Below, piece after piece: positions 43,979 to 53,257 of a DNA stretch of 64,000 nt (positions within the stretch are counted from its first letter, which is position 1; every line of letters starts with the position of its first letter). The stretch is from the NCBI RefSeq assembly GCF_000447205.1, contig NZ_AUWY01000136.1:62001-126000 (forward strand), in the 5' to 3' direction. The stretch comes from Sphingobium ummariense RL-3. GTDB lineage: Bacteria > Pseudomonadota > Alphaproteobacteria > Sphingomonadales > Sphingomonadaceae. Below the pieces are notes generated by a model. That model searched no databases, was not told where the DNA came from, and saw only the letters and a program-made list of their open reading frames with translations. A program made the translations under genes and the position numbers.

Positions 43979-45307
43979 TCAGGTGGCGGCAGGGGCGGAG
44001 GAGATGGCGCGGCTATAGCCTCTGAGGCCAAGCAGCAACGCGACCACTGACAGGGGCGACGCGATAGCGCACACCAATGTGATCGCGTCAGGCAGCGCCT
44101 GCGGATCGCCATACCAATAGTCGGTGACAAGGGCGATGGCGAATGGGCCGCCCGCCGCACCGATCAAATTCACCATAAGCATATAGCCTGCCGACACGGA
44201 CGCGCGCATCCGATTCGGGGTGATTTCCTGCAATGCGGCAAGGCCTCCGCCGAAATTGAATCCGGCAAGGAAGTTCATCGCGCCGATCAGCGCCAGCGAC
44301 AGCGCGACCGTCGGCATCTGTGGGAACAGCGTGGTCACGGGGATGAGGCTGACGAAGCCGAACAGCGCCGCGTAGAGATTGCCGCGCGCTATCCCTCGGC
44401 GGCGCAGCGCGGTGGCGGCGAACCCGCCGATCAATGTCCCGCTGACGCCGCAGACTGCCGTGATCGAACCGTAGAGGCCGCCGATCTCCGCCGTGGTCAG
44501 CCCGAACTTGCGCTCGAGGAAGGCGGGAATCCACGCGCCGGTCGCATTGCCGACGAGGATCATGAGCGCAAAGCCGAAGCTGATCCCGACATAGGCCTGC
44601 CACTGGCGGCCGACATGGGCGAACAATTGCGAGAAGGGCGGGCTGGGCTGATGGCCGCCTTCGCCCATGCGGGTCGGCTCGCGTACCAGCAGCATGAGCG
44701 CGGACAGCAGAAAGCCCGGCAGCCCCAGCATCAGGAAGACGAGATGCCAGCCCTTGATCGCGCCAATGATCGGGACGATCACGATGCTGGACGGTGGCAC
44801 GACGGTGGCGAGCAGTCCGCCCAACAGCAGCGCGGCCGCCCCACCGACATAGATACCCATTTGATAGACGCCCATGGCCGCCGGCAGCTTCTCCTTGGGG
44901 AAATAGTCGGCCAATATGGAATAGGCGGCGGGGCTAAGGCCGCCTTCGCCTGCGCCCACGCCGATGCGGGCGACGAACAGAGTGCCAAAGCTGCGTGCGA
45001 CGCCGCATAGCGCCGTCGCGAAGCTCCAGATGAAGATCGCGGCACCGACGATGTTGCGGCGGTTGGCGCGGTCGGCAAGCCGCGCGACCGGGATGCCGAC
45101 CAGCACGTAGAACATGGTGAAGCTCAAGCCATAGAGCAGGCTCATGGCCGTATCGCTGACCTGAAGATCGTCCTTGATCGGCTGCACGAGGAGCGCCAGA
45201 GCTTGGCGGTCGACAAAGGCGAGGGTGTTGGCGGCAGCGAGCATGATCGCTGCGAACCAGGCCTGCTTTGGTGCGGGCCACCCGTCCCGCGAAGCCGACT
45301 CTGCCAT
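43979..45307 (-). CDS. MFS transporter, spinster-like (442 aa)
   Basis: Twelve membrane segments, with the motif DRANRRNIVGAA after helix 2 and ARIGVGAGEGGLSPAAYSIL in helix 4, the pattern of the spinster-like group of sphingomonad MFS transporters often found in catabolic clusters. It probably imports the desulfated product into the cytoplasm. ATG 45307 has GGAGAG upstream; earlier in-frame Mets lack a good site. It is the first gene of the minus-strand operon and divergent from the TonB receptor. Confidence 0.88.
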   Translation of the reverse strand: MAESASRDGWPAPKQAWFAAIMLAAANTLAFVDRQALALLVQPIKDDLQVSDTAMSLLYGLSFTMFYVLVGIPVARLADRANRRNIVGAAIFIWSFATALCGVARSFGTLFVARIGVGAGEGGLSPAAYSILADYFPKEKLPAAMGVYQMGIYVGGAAALLLGGLLATVVPPSSIVIVPIIGAIKGWHLVFLMLGLPGFLLSALMLLVREPTRMGEGGHQPSPPFSQLFAHVGRQWQAYVGISFGFALMILVGNATGAWIPAFLERKFGLTTAEIGGLYGSITAVCGVSGTLIGGFAATALRRRGIARGNLYAALFGFVSLIPVTTLFPQMPTVALSLALIGAMNFLAGFNFGGGLAALQEITPNRMRASVSAGYMLMVNLIGAAGGPFAIALVTDYWYGDPQALPDAITLVCAIASPLSVVALLLGLRGYSRAISSAPAAT

Positions 45308-45494
45308 TGCGATCTCTCCCATTGCTTTTAACGCTACAAAGCGGGAATTAGGCGTGCTGTCAACACCCGCCGGCATGCCTGGCTCTCCCATCAGAGGCGA
45401 ATGCCTGCTGGCCGGACAATTATGATCGAAACGCCACTCCTCAAGAGCCATATCATGCGAGCCGATATCATATTGACAAGCGAGCTTCGGTTTG

Positions 45495-45508
45495 ATTTAG
45501 CGTTACAT
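45495..45508. promoter_or_regulatory. Candidate LacI operator between MFS-sulfatase operon and TonB receptor 1
   Basis: ATTTAGCGTTACAT has a central CG step and partial symmetry, and matches 11 of 14 bases with the palindrome at 54859-54872. A TTGACA at 45473-45478, and repeats of TATCAT at 45451 and 45466, share the same intergenic region. A regulator bound here could control both divergent operons. This is inference from sequence pattern and position. Confidence 0.4.
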
Positions 45509-45571
45509 ATCACGCTTGCGCCGCATGAGGGCGCTCAGTCGACCAAATAGAAAACGCCAGAGGGGACCGAA

Positions 45572-47947
45572 ATGGCCATCGATCAAAATCGGCATATCAC
45601 CGCCGCCTCCATCATCGCGCTCGGCATCGCACTCGCAGTCGCGCCCGCGTTCGCGCAGGACGACTCCGTCGCCGATCCGCAGCCGGGCGACATCGTCGTG
45701 ACCGCGCAGAAGCGCGCTGAACGACTTCAGGACGTCCCACTGGCGGTGACTGCGGTGGGTGCCGACACGCTCGCGTCGCGCCAGATCAACGACACCAATT
45801 CGCTGGTTCAGGCGGTCCCCTCCCTGTCTTTCCAACAGGGCGCCAACCCCACCAACACAAGCTTCCGTATCCGCGGTGTCGGCACCGCGCTGTTCGGCCA
45901 GGGCGTAGAGCCTTCCGTTTCGGTGGTCGTCGACGGCGTCGTCGCGGTTCGTTCGGCGCAGGGCTTTTCCGAACTGGCCGATGTGGAGCGGGTCGAAGTG
46001 CTGCGCGGTCCGCAGGGCACGCTGTTCGGCAAGAACGCGTCGGCGGGCGTTATCAGCGTCACGACCGCGCGTCCCTCCCGCGATTTCGAAGGGCGCGGCG
46101 ACATCACCATCGCCGAGCACAATGAATATCGCGCGCGCGGTACGGTGTCTGGGCCAATCACCGACACGCTTCGCGCCCGCGTGTCCGGTTTCTACAGCGA
46201 TGTGCAGGGCATTACCCGCAACATCGCGACCGACAAGTGGGTCAACGGCACCAAGAGTTGGGGTGTGCGCGGCAAGCTGGAATGGGACGCCACGGAGAAT
46301 CTTACGCTGCTGCTCGCGGGGGAATATCGCAAGACGGATGCGGATTGCTGCGCCTCCACGCTGATCCAGATCCGGAACCCGGTGCTTCAGTCGCTGGTAG
46401 GACCGATCAACGCTACGCGCGAGAATCGACAGATTGCCGACGACACTAACACCTACGCCAACAGCAAGGCCCAGACCTACTCGCTCCAGGCAGACTGGGA
46501 TCTTGGCAGCGCCACAATCACGTCGATCAGCGCGTTTCAGAAATACGACCTGGACGTCAACCAGCCGATCGACCGCATCCCGGCGACGTCGCCTATCTTC
46601 CTCGGCACGGCCGCCTTCGCGCCCTACACCTTCTGGAATCAGAACCATGGGCAGGTCGATCTGAAGGGCTGGTCGCAGGAACTGCGCATCGCCAACAACG
46701 GCAATTCCGCCTTCAACTACGTCGCTGGCGTCTTCTACATGCACAGCAACATCCTGCGTCCCTTCGACCGCCGCCGCGCCCGCTGCACGGCCGGTATAGT
46801 GGGCCAGCCCTGCGCGCCTGCGAACATCGTATGGCAATCATCGGCCAGTCGGATCCGCCTGGTTCAGGACAGTATCGCCGCGTTCGGTCAGGCCGACTAT
46901 CGCATCGTCGGCGGGCTGCGAGCCATCGGCGGGATCCGCGTGCAATATGAGAAGGGCACGAACAGCGGTGTCCGCATTGCTCCGATCGTTGCAGGTGACG
47001 CCATCTTCCCTGGCAACCCGCCGAACAGCGGTCGCTTCTCCGCGCATGACACCGCCGTGACCGGCAAGGCGGGCTTGCAATATGAATTCAGCCGCAATGC
47101 CCAAGTTTATGCCAGCTACACGCGCGGCTATAAGGGGCTGGGATATGAAATGGAGATTGGCGGCGACCTTGCCAACCAAAGGGCGATCCAGCCCGAGCAT
47201 GTGAACGCCTATGAAATCGGGTTCAAGGGCAGCACTGCCGACCGCACGCTGAGCCTGTCCGCCGCGCTGTTCCAGGCCGATTATTCGAACCTTCAGGTGC
47301 AGGCCAACCGATCCGATCCGACCACGGGCATCATCCAGTTCGTGACCACCAACGCGGGCTCGTCCCGCAGCCGTGGATTTGAAATCGAAGCGACGATGCG
47401 GCCTTCGGACTCTTTCTCTGTCAACGCGGCCGTTACCTATTCGCAGTCGCGCATCAACATCGACGGCCTCAATTGCGCGCTTCAGTTGCAGGCGGCCGCG
47501 CCGGTCCTGACCGGCACACCCGTCAACATCTGCTACCGCACCGCACCGGGCATGACGCCGCAGCAGAATCTGCGTAACCGTCCGCTTCAGGCAAGTCCCG
47601 ACTGGCGCATCGGCTTGACGCCGCGCTACGACTATGAAGGCGACAGCTTCAGCGCCTTCGCGCAGGTCAGCGTCAATTTCACGAGCGCGCAGAACTTCAC
47701 CTCGGAGCTGGATCCGCTGGCGGTCCAACCGGCTTACACGCTGGTCGATGCCACCGTGGGCGTCACCACGGCCGACAAGCGCTATGGCCTATCGCTGTTC
47801 GTGAAGAACCTGTTCGACGAAAATTATCTCACCAATATCGGCCACAATTCGATCATGTCGACCGTCGCCAACCCGTTAGATCTGGTGGGCACTTACAACA
47901 AGGATTCGAGCCGTTATTTCGGCGCGATCTTCAGCGTCCGTTTCTGA
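45572..47947 (+). CDS. TonB-dependent receptor 1 (791 aa)
   Basis: An outer-membrane receptor that imports a substrate with energy from TonB. A signal peptide ends near APAFAQ; the TonB-box region GDIVVTAQKRAERLQDVPLA and plug (RIRGVGTALFG, VEVLRGPQGTLFGKNASAGV) follow, then the 22-strand barrel, ending in Phe (GAIFSVRF). ATG 45572 has GAGGGGA upstream. It belongs to the large group of sphingomonad catabolic receptors. Ahead of GH3 and gentisate genes and opposite the sulfatase operon, its ligand is probably the sulfated starting compound. Confidence 0.93.
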   Translation: MAIDQNRHITAASIIALGIALAVAPAFAQDDSVADPQPGDIVVTAQKRAERLQDVPLAVTAVGADTLASRQINDTNSLVQAVPSLSFQQGANPTNTSFRIRGVGTALFGQGVEPSVSVVVDGVVAVRSAQGFSELADVERVEVLRGPQGTLFGKNASAGVISVTTARPSRDFEGRGDITIAEHNEYRARGTVSGPITDTLRARVSGFYSDVQGITRNIATDKWVNGTKSWGVRGKLEWDATENLTLLLAGEYRKTDADCCASTLIQIRNPVLQSLVGPINATRENRQIADDTNTYANSKAQTYSLQADWDLGSATITSISAFQKYDLDVNQPIDRIPATSPIFLGTAAFAPYTFWNQNHGQVDLKGWSQELRIANNGNSAFNYVAGVFYMHSNILRPFDRRRARCTAGIVGQPCAPANIVWQSSASRIRLVQDSIAAFGQADYRIVGGLRAIGGIRVQYEKGTNSGVRIAPIVAGDAIFPGNPPNSGRFSAHDTAVTGKAGLQYEFSRNAQVYASYTRGYKGLGYEMEIGGDLANQRAIQPEHVNAYEIGFKGSTADRTLSLSAALFQADYSNLQVQANRSDPTTGIIQFVTTNAGSSRSRGFEIEATMRPSDSFSVNAAVTYSQSRINIDGLNCALQLQAAAPVLTGTPVNICYRTAPGMTPQQNLRNRPLQASPDWRIGLTPRYDYEGDSFSAFAQVSVNFTSAQNFTSELDPLAVQPAYTLVDATVGVTTADKRYGLSLFVKNLFDENYLTNIGHNSIMSTVANPLDLVGTYNKDSSRYFGAIFSVRF

Positions 47948-47955
47948 TCCTGACA

Positions 47956-47992
47956 GGAGCCGGGCGGCTCGCGCCCGGTTCCTTTTCCTTTC
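47956..47992 (+). terminator. Intrinsic terminator between the TonB receptor and the GH3-gentisate genes
   Basis: GGAGCCGGGCG and CGCCCGGTTCC form an 11-base stem (one G-T pair) with a GCTCG loop, followed by TTTTCCTTTCT. This is a standard Rho-independent terminator, nine bases after the receptor stop. Only 18 bases separate it from the next start codon, leaving no room for a promoter. Confidence 0.75.
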
Positions 47993-48010
47993 TCCGATCC
48001 AAGGAAAAAC

Positions 48011-49705
48011 ATGCTCTCCGACTGCCCCTCGCCGCCAACGCCGGGCCCTTTGCAGATCGACGGTCAGGCACGCGCATGGGTGGAGCGCACGCGTGACGCC
48101 ATGTGCATCGAGGAGATGGTCGGGCAACTCTTCATCTTTTCGACCGTGCAGGACAGCCGGGATGAACTCGAACCGCTGCTGGCGCTGAAGCCGGGCGGTA
48201 TCAACCGGTTTCCCCGGCCGGATCTAGCTGCCTTCCGGGATGCGACGGTCCACACGATCGAGTCCGCTACGGTGCCGCCGATCTTCACCGGAGATATCGA
48301 GGGCGGCACAATCAGCTATTCTTTCGCAACCGCCGTTCCCAACATCATGGGCATTGCCGCCTGCGACGATCTAGCAACGACCGAAGCCCTCGCCCGCCTC
48401 GTCGCGCGCGAAAGCCGGGTGCTGGGCTATGACTGGTCGTTCGGTCCGGTAGTCGACATCAACCATGCCTTTCGCAGCGCGATCGTCGGCACGCGTTCCT
48501 TCGGGTCGCAACCGGAGCGCGTGCTGGCGCAGGCGAGCGCCTATATTCGCGCGCTACAGGAGGAAGGCGTCGCCGCCTGCCTCAAACATTGGCCGGGCGA
48601 TGGCTTCGACGACCGCGACCAGCATCTCGTCACTAGCGTTAATCCGCTGTCGGTCGAGGAATGGCACGGGCTGTTCGGTCGCATCTATGGTCAGTTGATC
48701 GGGGAGGGTGTGATGACGGTCATGTCCGCCCATATCGCCTTTCCCGCCTATGTCCGCGCGCATATGCCCAATGCCGGGCGGGAGGCGTTCCAGCCTGCCA
48801 CCGTGTCGCACTTGCTGAACCAGCGGCTGCTGCGCGAAGAACTGGGCTTCAAGGGCCTCATCGTGTCGGATGCGACGGGCATGGGCGGCCTTACAGGCTG
48901 GATGGAGCGGTCCGAAACTGTGCCGGCGGTGATTGAGAATGGCTGCGACATGTTCCTGTTCAGCCGCGCGCCCGAACGCGATTATAGCTTCATGCTCGAC
49001 GGGCTGCGGAACAGGCGCCTGTCCGAATCCCGCCTCTATGAGGCAGTGACCCGCATCTTGACGCTGAAGGCGCGGCTGGGCCTGCACCAGGTCGACCCCG
49101 CGAACCGGATGCTGCCGCTCGATGCGATGCGGGACGCCTTGCAGACGCCCGACCATCGCGCCATCGCGACGCACGCGGCGGGGCACGGCGTCACGCTGGT
49201 CAAGGACACGCAGGCGCTCCTCCCTCTCGATCCCGTCACCCATCGGCGCGTCGTCATCATCGCGGAGGAAGGGTTCAGCTTCTGGGACGGAGCTTTGTCG
49301 CGCAGCTACGAGCCTGTCCTCGAAGAACTGCGCGCTCGGGGGTTCGAGCCCCGGATGCTCGACATGGAGCAATGGCCCACTCGCGAGGACACGGACCTCG
49401 TCCTTTATCTCGTCGGGCAGGAAGCAACCCCTAGCGCGTCGCATATTTTTCTCGACCTCGTGAAGCTGCACGGCTCCAATCGCAAGGCGATGTCGCAATT
49501 TCCTCAGGAAATCCCGACGGCCTTAGTTTCCTTCGGCCAGCCTTATTATCTCTATGACGCGCCGCACATGAAGACCTGCATCAACGCATACAGCGCGATC
49601 GAGCCGGTCCAGCGGGAGACGGTGCGCCGGCTGGTGGGCGACGCGCCGTTCACCGGCATCAGTCCTGTCGATCCTTTTTGTGGGCATGAGCAATTGCGGT
49701 GGTGA
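48011..49705 (+). CDS. Cytoplasmic GH3 family glycosidase, NagZ-like catalytic region (564 aa)
   Basis: A GH3 catalytic domain fills residues 20-365: the catalytic loop LKHWPGDGFDDRDQH (191-205) resembles the KHFPGHG-x4-DSH loop of NagZ, giving a candidate acid/base His205, and the nucleophile is Asp287 in LIVSDATG. A partial second domain follows (about 390-560), as in many bacterial GH3 enzymes. There is no signal peptide, so it works in the cytoplasm. GH3 enzymes cleave beta-glucosides, xylosides or N-acetylglucosaminides. It is ten bases before the gentisate dioxygenase, which suggests that a glycosylated aromatic or small sugar product is its substrate. Confidence 0.85.
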   Translation: MLSDCPSPPTPGPLQIDGQARAWVERTRDAMCIEEMVGQLFIFSTVQDSRDELEPLLALKPGGINRFPRPDLAAFRDATVHTIESATVPPIFTGDIEGGTISYSFATAVPNIMGIAACDDLATTEALARLVARESRVLGYDWSFGPVVDINHAFRSAIVGTRSFGSQPERVLAQASAYIRALQEEGVAACLKHWPGDGFDDRDQHLVTSVNPLSVEEWHGLFGRIYGQLIGEGVMTVMSAHIAFPAYVRAHMPNAGREAFQPATVSHLLNQRLLREELGFKGLIVSDATGMGGLTGWMERSETVPAVIENGCDMFLFSRAPERDYSFMLDGLRNRRLSESRLYEAVTRILTLKARLGLHQVDPANRMLPLDAMRDALQTPDHRAIATHAAGHGVTLVKDTQALLPLDPVTHRRVVIIAEEGFSFWDGALSRSYEPVLEELRARGFEPRMLDMEQWPTREDTDLVLYLVGQEATPSASHIFLDLVKLHGSNRKAMSQFPQEIPTALVSFGQPYYLYDAPHMKTCINAYSAIEPVQRETVRRLVGDAPFTGISPVDPFCGHEQLRW

Positions 49706-49715
49706 GGCGAACGCC

Positions 49716-50780
49716 ATGACGACAAGCCCCGACAGCTATGGCGCCAACGACCAGCGCGCGCAGCTGGAGGCGCTCTACGCGGTCATGGCGCCCAAGGGAT
49801 TGCTGCCGCTCTGGGAAAGCCTGCATGCGCTTGTGCTCGCCGAGCCGAAATCCCCGGCCCTGCCGTGGCGCTGGGGCTATGCGGAGGTGCGCGATTATTT
49901 GATGCGCGCGGGCGACATTATCAGCGCTGAACAGGCCGAACGCCGCGTCCTCATCATGGAAAATCCGGGGTTGCCCGGCCTCTCCGCGATCACGCCGAGC
50001 CTCTATGCCGGATTGCAGCTCATCCTGCCGGGCGAGGTTGCCCCCTGCCATCGTCATACTCAGAACGCGCTGCGCTTTGTGATGGAGGGGGGCGGGGCCT
50101 TCACTGCGCTCGACGGGGAGAAGGCGATCATGCAGCCCTTCGACCTCGTGCTGACGCCGGCGGGTCAATGGCACGACCACGGCAACGAAACCGGCCATCC
50201 GATGATCTGGCTCGACGGTCTCGATATTCCAACGGTGCGCCTGTTCGACTGCAGCTTCGCCGAGCGGCTCGATGTCGCCGCGCATCCAGAAACGGTGCCG
50301 GCTGGCGACACGCTTGCACGCTATGGCCATAATATGCGCCCGCTGCGGGGGAGCGTCGCAGATCGCCGCCCGGCCACGCGGCCGCTGTTCCATTATCGCT
50401 ACACCGACTGGCGATCCGCGCTGGAGGCGATGGCGGCGAGCGCCGAGATCGACCCGCATCTGGGCCATGCGCTGGAATTTCTGAACCCCGCCGACGGCGG
50501 CCCGATCCTCTCCACCATGTCGGCGCACGTCCGCCTGCTGCCTTCGGGGTTCGAAACGCGGACGCGGCAGGCGACCGACGGCACGGTGTTCGTGCTGGTC
50601 GAAGGAGAGGCGACGTTGCTGCTTGGCGATCAGGAAATCCGGCTGGGCGCGCGCGACATGGTTGTCGTCCCGTCTTGGCGCCCCTACCGCTTCCAGGCGC
50701 ATTCGCAGACGATAATATTCGGCTATTCCGACAAGGCTTCGCAGATGAAGCTCGATCTTTACCGGGAGTGCAATCATTGA
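49716..50780 (+). CDS. Gentisate 1,2-dioxygenase (354 aa)
   Basis: A two-cupin iron(II) ring-cleavage dioxygenase. The N-terminal cupin has the metal ligands in PCHRHTQNALRFVMEGGG and the later His in GQWHDHGNE; the C-terminal cupin (TMSAHVRLLPSGFETRTRQA) is the structural copy. It opens gentisate to maleylpyruvate. Salicylate or 1-hydroxy-2-naphthoate dioxygenases are similar, but the two downstream genes fit the gentisate route. ATG 49716 is in the normal place for the family. Its stop overlaps the TTG start of the hydrolase. Confidence 0.88.
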   Translation: MTTSPDSYGANDQRAQLEALYAVMAPKGLLPLWESLHALVLAEPKSPALPWRWGYAEVRDYLMRAGDIISAEQAERRVLIMENPGLPGLSAITPSLYAGLQLILPGEVAPCHRHTQNALRFVMEGGGAFTALDGEKAIMQPFDLVLTPAGQWHDHGNETGHPMIWLDGLDIPTVRLFDCSFAERLDVAAHPETVPAGDTLARYGHNMRPLRGSVADRRPATRPLFHYRYTDWRSALEAMAASAEIDPHLGHALEFLNPADGGPILSTMSAHVRLLPSGFETRTRQATDGTVFVLVEGEATLLLGDQEIRLGARDMVVVPSWRPYRFQAHSQTIIFGYSDKASQMKLDLYRECNH

Positions 50781-51472
50781 CCCTCTTGTTCGACCCTCAG
50801 GCTCCCATCCTCGCTGCCACCAGCGACGGCCACCAGTTCCCGGTCCGCCGCGTCTTCTGCATCGGGCGCAACTATGCCGACCATGCTAGGGAAATGGGCG
50901 TGGAAGTGGATCGCGAAGCGCCCTTCTATTTCACCAAATGGGCCGAAACCGTGGTGCCAAGCGGCCCCATCGCCTACCCGGCGATGACCAGCAACTATCA
51001 TTATGAAGCCGAACTGGTCGTCGCCATCGGCAAGGGCGGCCGCGACATTCCCGCCGATCGCGCGGCCGAGCACATCTATGGCTATGCCACCGGCCTGGAC
51101 ATGACCCGCCGCGACCTTCAGCTCGAAGCGCGGGACAAGGGAAGGCCGTGGGATGCGGGCAAGAATGTCGAACAATCCTCGCCACTCGGCACGATCCACC
51201 CGATCGGCGAGACGGGTGAGATGTCGGCCGGAGCCATCCGCCTGACCGTCAATGGCGAAGTGAAGCAGCAGGCCGACCTTGCCGATCTCATCCATCCCGT
51301 GCCCGAACTCATCGCTTTCCTCTCACGCGCCTATCGGCTTGAGCCGGGCGACCTCCTCTATACCGGCACGCCCGCCGGCGTCGGCCCGGTCGTGCCGGGG
51401 AACGAGATTATCGTCTCGATCGACGGGCTCACCGATACAAAGGTCGTAATCACGGGCAGTGTGCATGACTGA
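50777..51472 (+). CDS. Fumarylpyruvate hydrolase, FAH family (231 aa)
   Basis: It hydrolyses fumarylpyruvate to fumarate and pyruvate, the last step of the gentisate path. The FAH fold motifs are VFCIGRNYADHA, FYFTKWAETVVPSG, HYEAELVVAIGKGG and LLYTGTPAGVGPVVPG, with the acidic metal ligands in HYEAE and nearby. A TTG start at 50777 overlaps the dioxygenase stop and has GGGAG eight bases upstream; the frame extends further up, but only as dioxygenase sequence in another frame. Size matches NagK-type hydrolases. Confidence 0.88.
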   Translation: MTLLFDPQAPILAATSDGHQFPVRRVFCIGRNYADHAREMGVEVDREAPFYFTKWAETVVPSGPIAYPAMTSNYHYEAELVVAIGKGGRDIPADRAAEHIYGYATGLDMTRRDLQLEARDKGRPWDAGKNVEQSSPLGTIHPIGETGEMSAGAIRLTVNGEVKQQADLADLIHPVPELIAFLSRAYRLEPGDLLYTGTPAGVGPVVPGNEIIVSIDGLTDTKVVITGSVHD

Positions 51473-52100
51473 CATGATCCTGCACGGCTTCTGGCGATCC
51501 TCAGCCTCCTGGCGGGTGCGGATCGCGCTGGGGCTGAAGGGCCTGGATTGGTCGGACCGCACCTATCGTCTGCGCGCGGGCGAACAGCGGTCGGACGCCT
51601 ATCTGGCGCTCAATCCGCAGGGGCTGGTTCCCGCGCTTGAAGTCGACGGCGCGGTGTTAACCCAAAGCCTTGCCATCTGCGAATATCTGGACGAACTCTA
51701 CCCCGATCCGCCGCTGCTGCCGTCCGATCCGTTGGAACGCGCGTGGGTGCGCGGCTTCGCGCAGGCTATAGCCTGCGACATCCACCCCATTCAGAATCTC
51801 AAAATTCTGCGCATGTTAGGGCAGCGCGGCCTGGACGAGGACGCGGTGCAGGGGTGGGCGCGCGAGGTGATCGAGAGCGGGCTGGAGGCCTGCTCGCGCC
51901 TCATTGTCGATCGCGACGGACCCTATTGCTTTGGGGATCAGGTCACGCTCGCCGATATCGTCCTGATCCCGCAGCTTGGCAACGCTCGGCGTTTCGGCGC
52001 GCGCATCGACTTTCCCCGCATCGCGGAAGTCGAGGCGGCCTGCAACGCGCTGCCGGCTTTCGCCGCCGCAACGCCCGCGCGCCAGCCCGACGCGGAGTAA
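51465..52100 (+). CDS. Maleylpyruvate isomerase, zeta-class glutathione transferase (211 aa)
   Basis: It changes maleylpyruvate into fumarylpyruvate using glutathione. The zeta-class motif is SSASWRVRIALGLKGL near residues 10-25, with NPQGLVPALEVDG and LTQSLAICEYLDE forming the glutathione site, and the C-terminal helical domain follows. ATG 51465 overlaps the hydrolase stop by eight bases. Maleylacetoacetate isomerase is an alternative name by family, but the gentisate dioxygenase neighbour favours this one. It is the last gene of the operon, eight bases before the convergent LacI gene. Confidence 0.88.
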   Translation: MTDMILHGFWRSSASWRVRIALGLKGLDWSDRTYRLRAGEQRSDAYLALNPQGLVPALEVDGAVLTQSLAICEYLDELYPDPPLLPSDPLERAWVRGFAQAIACDIHPIQNLKILRMLGQRGLDEDAVQGWAREVIESGLEACSRLIVDRDGPYCFGDQVTLADIVLIPQLGNARRFGARIDFPRIAEVEAACNALPAFAAATPARQPDAE

Positions 52101-52107
52101 TCCATTT

Positions 52108-53157
52108 TCAGCGCGGTGCCGGTCCCGTCGATTGACGCTCCACCATGCTATAGTCGACATAGATGGCCTGGGGCGGCTGCTCCGTCTCCTCGTCGCGCAA
52201 TATGGCGACCAGCCGTTCCGTCGCCTTCTCCGCGATCAGCGCCAGCGGCTGGCGGACGGTGGTGAGGGCCGGCCAGATCTTGACGGCGATGGGGGTGTCG
52301 TCGAATCCGGTGATGGACAGCGCATCCGGCACTGCGATCTTCTTGCGCAGCGCGACGTTTACGAAGGCTGCGGCCATGTCGTCATTGCCCGCGATTACCG
52401 CCGTGAAATTGCGCGTGTCGGCAAGCACGCGCTCCGCGAGACCCAGCCCCGCCTCAAAAGAAGGCGGCGCTTCCCACACCACGTCCATGTCGGCTACCAC
52501 GCCCGCGTCGCCCAGTGCGCGCAAATAGCCTCTGAGGCGCGATGCCGCGACTAGAGCGGTCGGCAAAGTCACCATGGCGATCCGCCGATGCCCCATGTCC
52601 AGTAACAGGCGCGTCAGTTCATAGGATGCGCGCTCATCGTCGATCCGCACGCAATCCATGTTGCGCAGATTGCTTCCCGGCGCGAGGCCTATCATCGGGA
52701 CGTCATGACGCTCCGGCAATCCAGCCGCGCTAGCCAGCTCGCAAATAGGCGGAGGCAATAGCAGCCCGTCAATTCCGTTCTCCGCCACCTTTTCGATACT
52801 ACCGATCGGATCAGTAGAGTCGTAGATTTCCAGCACCAGCTGCACGCCCAGCCGCGATGTCGCGCGCAGGCTGCCCACCAGCATGGCGCTCAGCAACGCG
52901 CTGTCTATGTCGCGATGTAGCAATCCGATGCGTAGGGTCTTGGCGGCGGCCAGGCTGCGCGCGGCGTTATTGGGCGTATAGTTGAGCGCCTTGACCGCCT
53001 CCAGCACCACCTCGCGCGTGGCGGGATTGACGAAGCTTTTGTTGTTGAGGACGTTGGATACGGTCATCGCCGATACGCCAGCATGGCGGGCGACAGCGGT
53101 GATGGTCGGGCCTTTCGACCCCCGCCGCCTTTTGCGGCCATTCTCCTGCGTCGTCAT
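52108..53157 (-). CDS. LacI family regulator 1 (349 aa)
   Basis: A helix-turn-helix at residues 20-45 (TAVARHAGVSAMTVSNVLNN) with the hinge helix NYTPNNAARSLA, then a periplasmic-binding-protein-like sensor domain. LacI proteins mostly repress sugar-use genes and release DNA on binding a sugar or its derivative. ATG 53157 is chosen over an upstream Met at 53217 with poor coding sequence. It is between the gentisate operon and sulfatase D, and shares orientation with sulfatase D. Its likely sites are the AGCGCT- or AGCGTT-centred palindromes of the locus, and perhaps the repeat just upstream. Confidence 0.88.
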   Translation of the reverse strand: MTTQENGRKRRRGSKGPTITAVARHAGVSAMTVSNVLNNKSFVNPATREVVLEAVKALNYTPNNAARSLAAAKTLRIGLLHRDIDSALLSAMLVGSLRATSRLGVQLVLEIYDSTDPIGSIEKVAENGIDGLLLPPPICELASAAGLPERHDVPMIGLAPGSNLRNMDCVRIDDERASYELTRLLLDMGHRRIAMVTLPTALVAASRLRGYLRALGDAGVVADMDVVWEAPPSFEAGLGLAERVLADTRNFTAVIAGNDDMAAAFVNVALRKKIAVPDALSITGFDDTPIAVKIWPALTTVRQPLALIAEKATERLVAILRDEETEQPPQAIYVDYSMVERQSTGPAPR

Positions 53158-53172
53158 GGCGTCCTTGCTTGG

Positions 53173-53212
53173 TTGTCGGCGATCATCGTCATAACGGCGC
53201 ATTCGCCGACAA
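53173..53212. promoter_or_regulatory. Perfect 10-base inverted repeat upstream of LacI regulator 1
   Basis: TTGTCGGCGA (53173-53182) and TCGCCGACAA (53203-53212) are exact complements separated by 20 bases. The site lies between the end of sulfatase D and the start of the regulator, 15 bases before its ATG. It could end the sulfatase transcript, or form an operator for autoregulation. Confidence 0.45.
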
Positions 53213-53257
53213 TCCATGCTTCAAGCGGAGGGGGCAGTTGGACACCCATGCAAATGG

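Noticed and set aside
45503..46837. A 444-codon frame on the minus strand opposite TonB receptor 1
   Set aside because: It lies fully antisense to a receptor with a complete set of family motifs, and its translation is Arg/Gly-rich with no domain. Long antisense frames are common in GC-rich genes.
49716..50780. Homogentisate or salicylate dioxygenase as the main call
   Set aside because: Homogentisate dioxygenase is a different fold arrangement. Salicylate-type enzymes are similar cupins, but the downstream zeta glutathione transferase and 231-residue FAH protein match the gentisate pathway.
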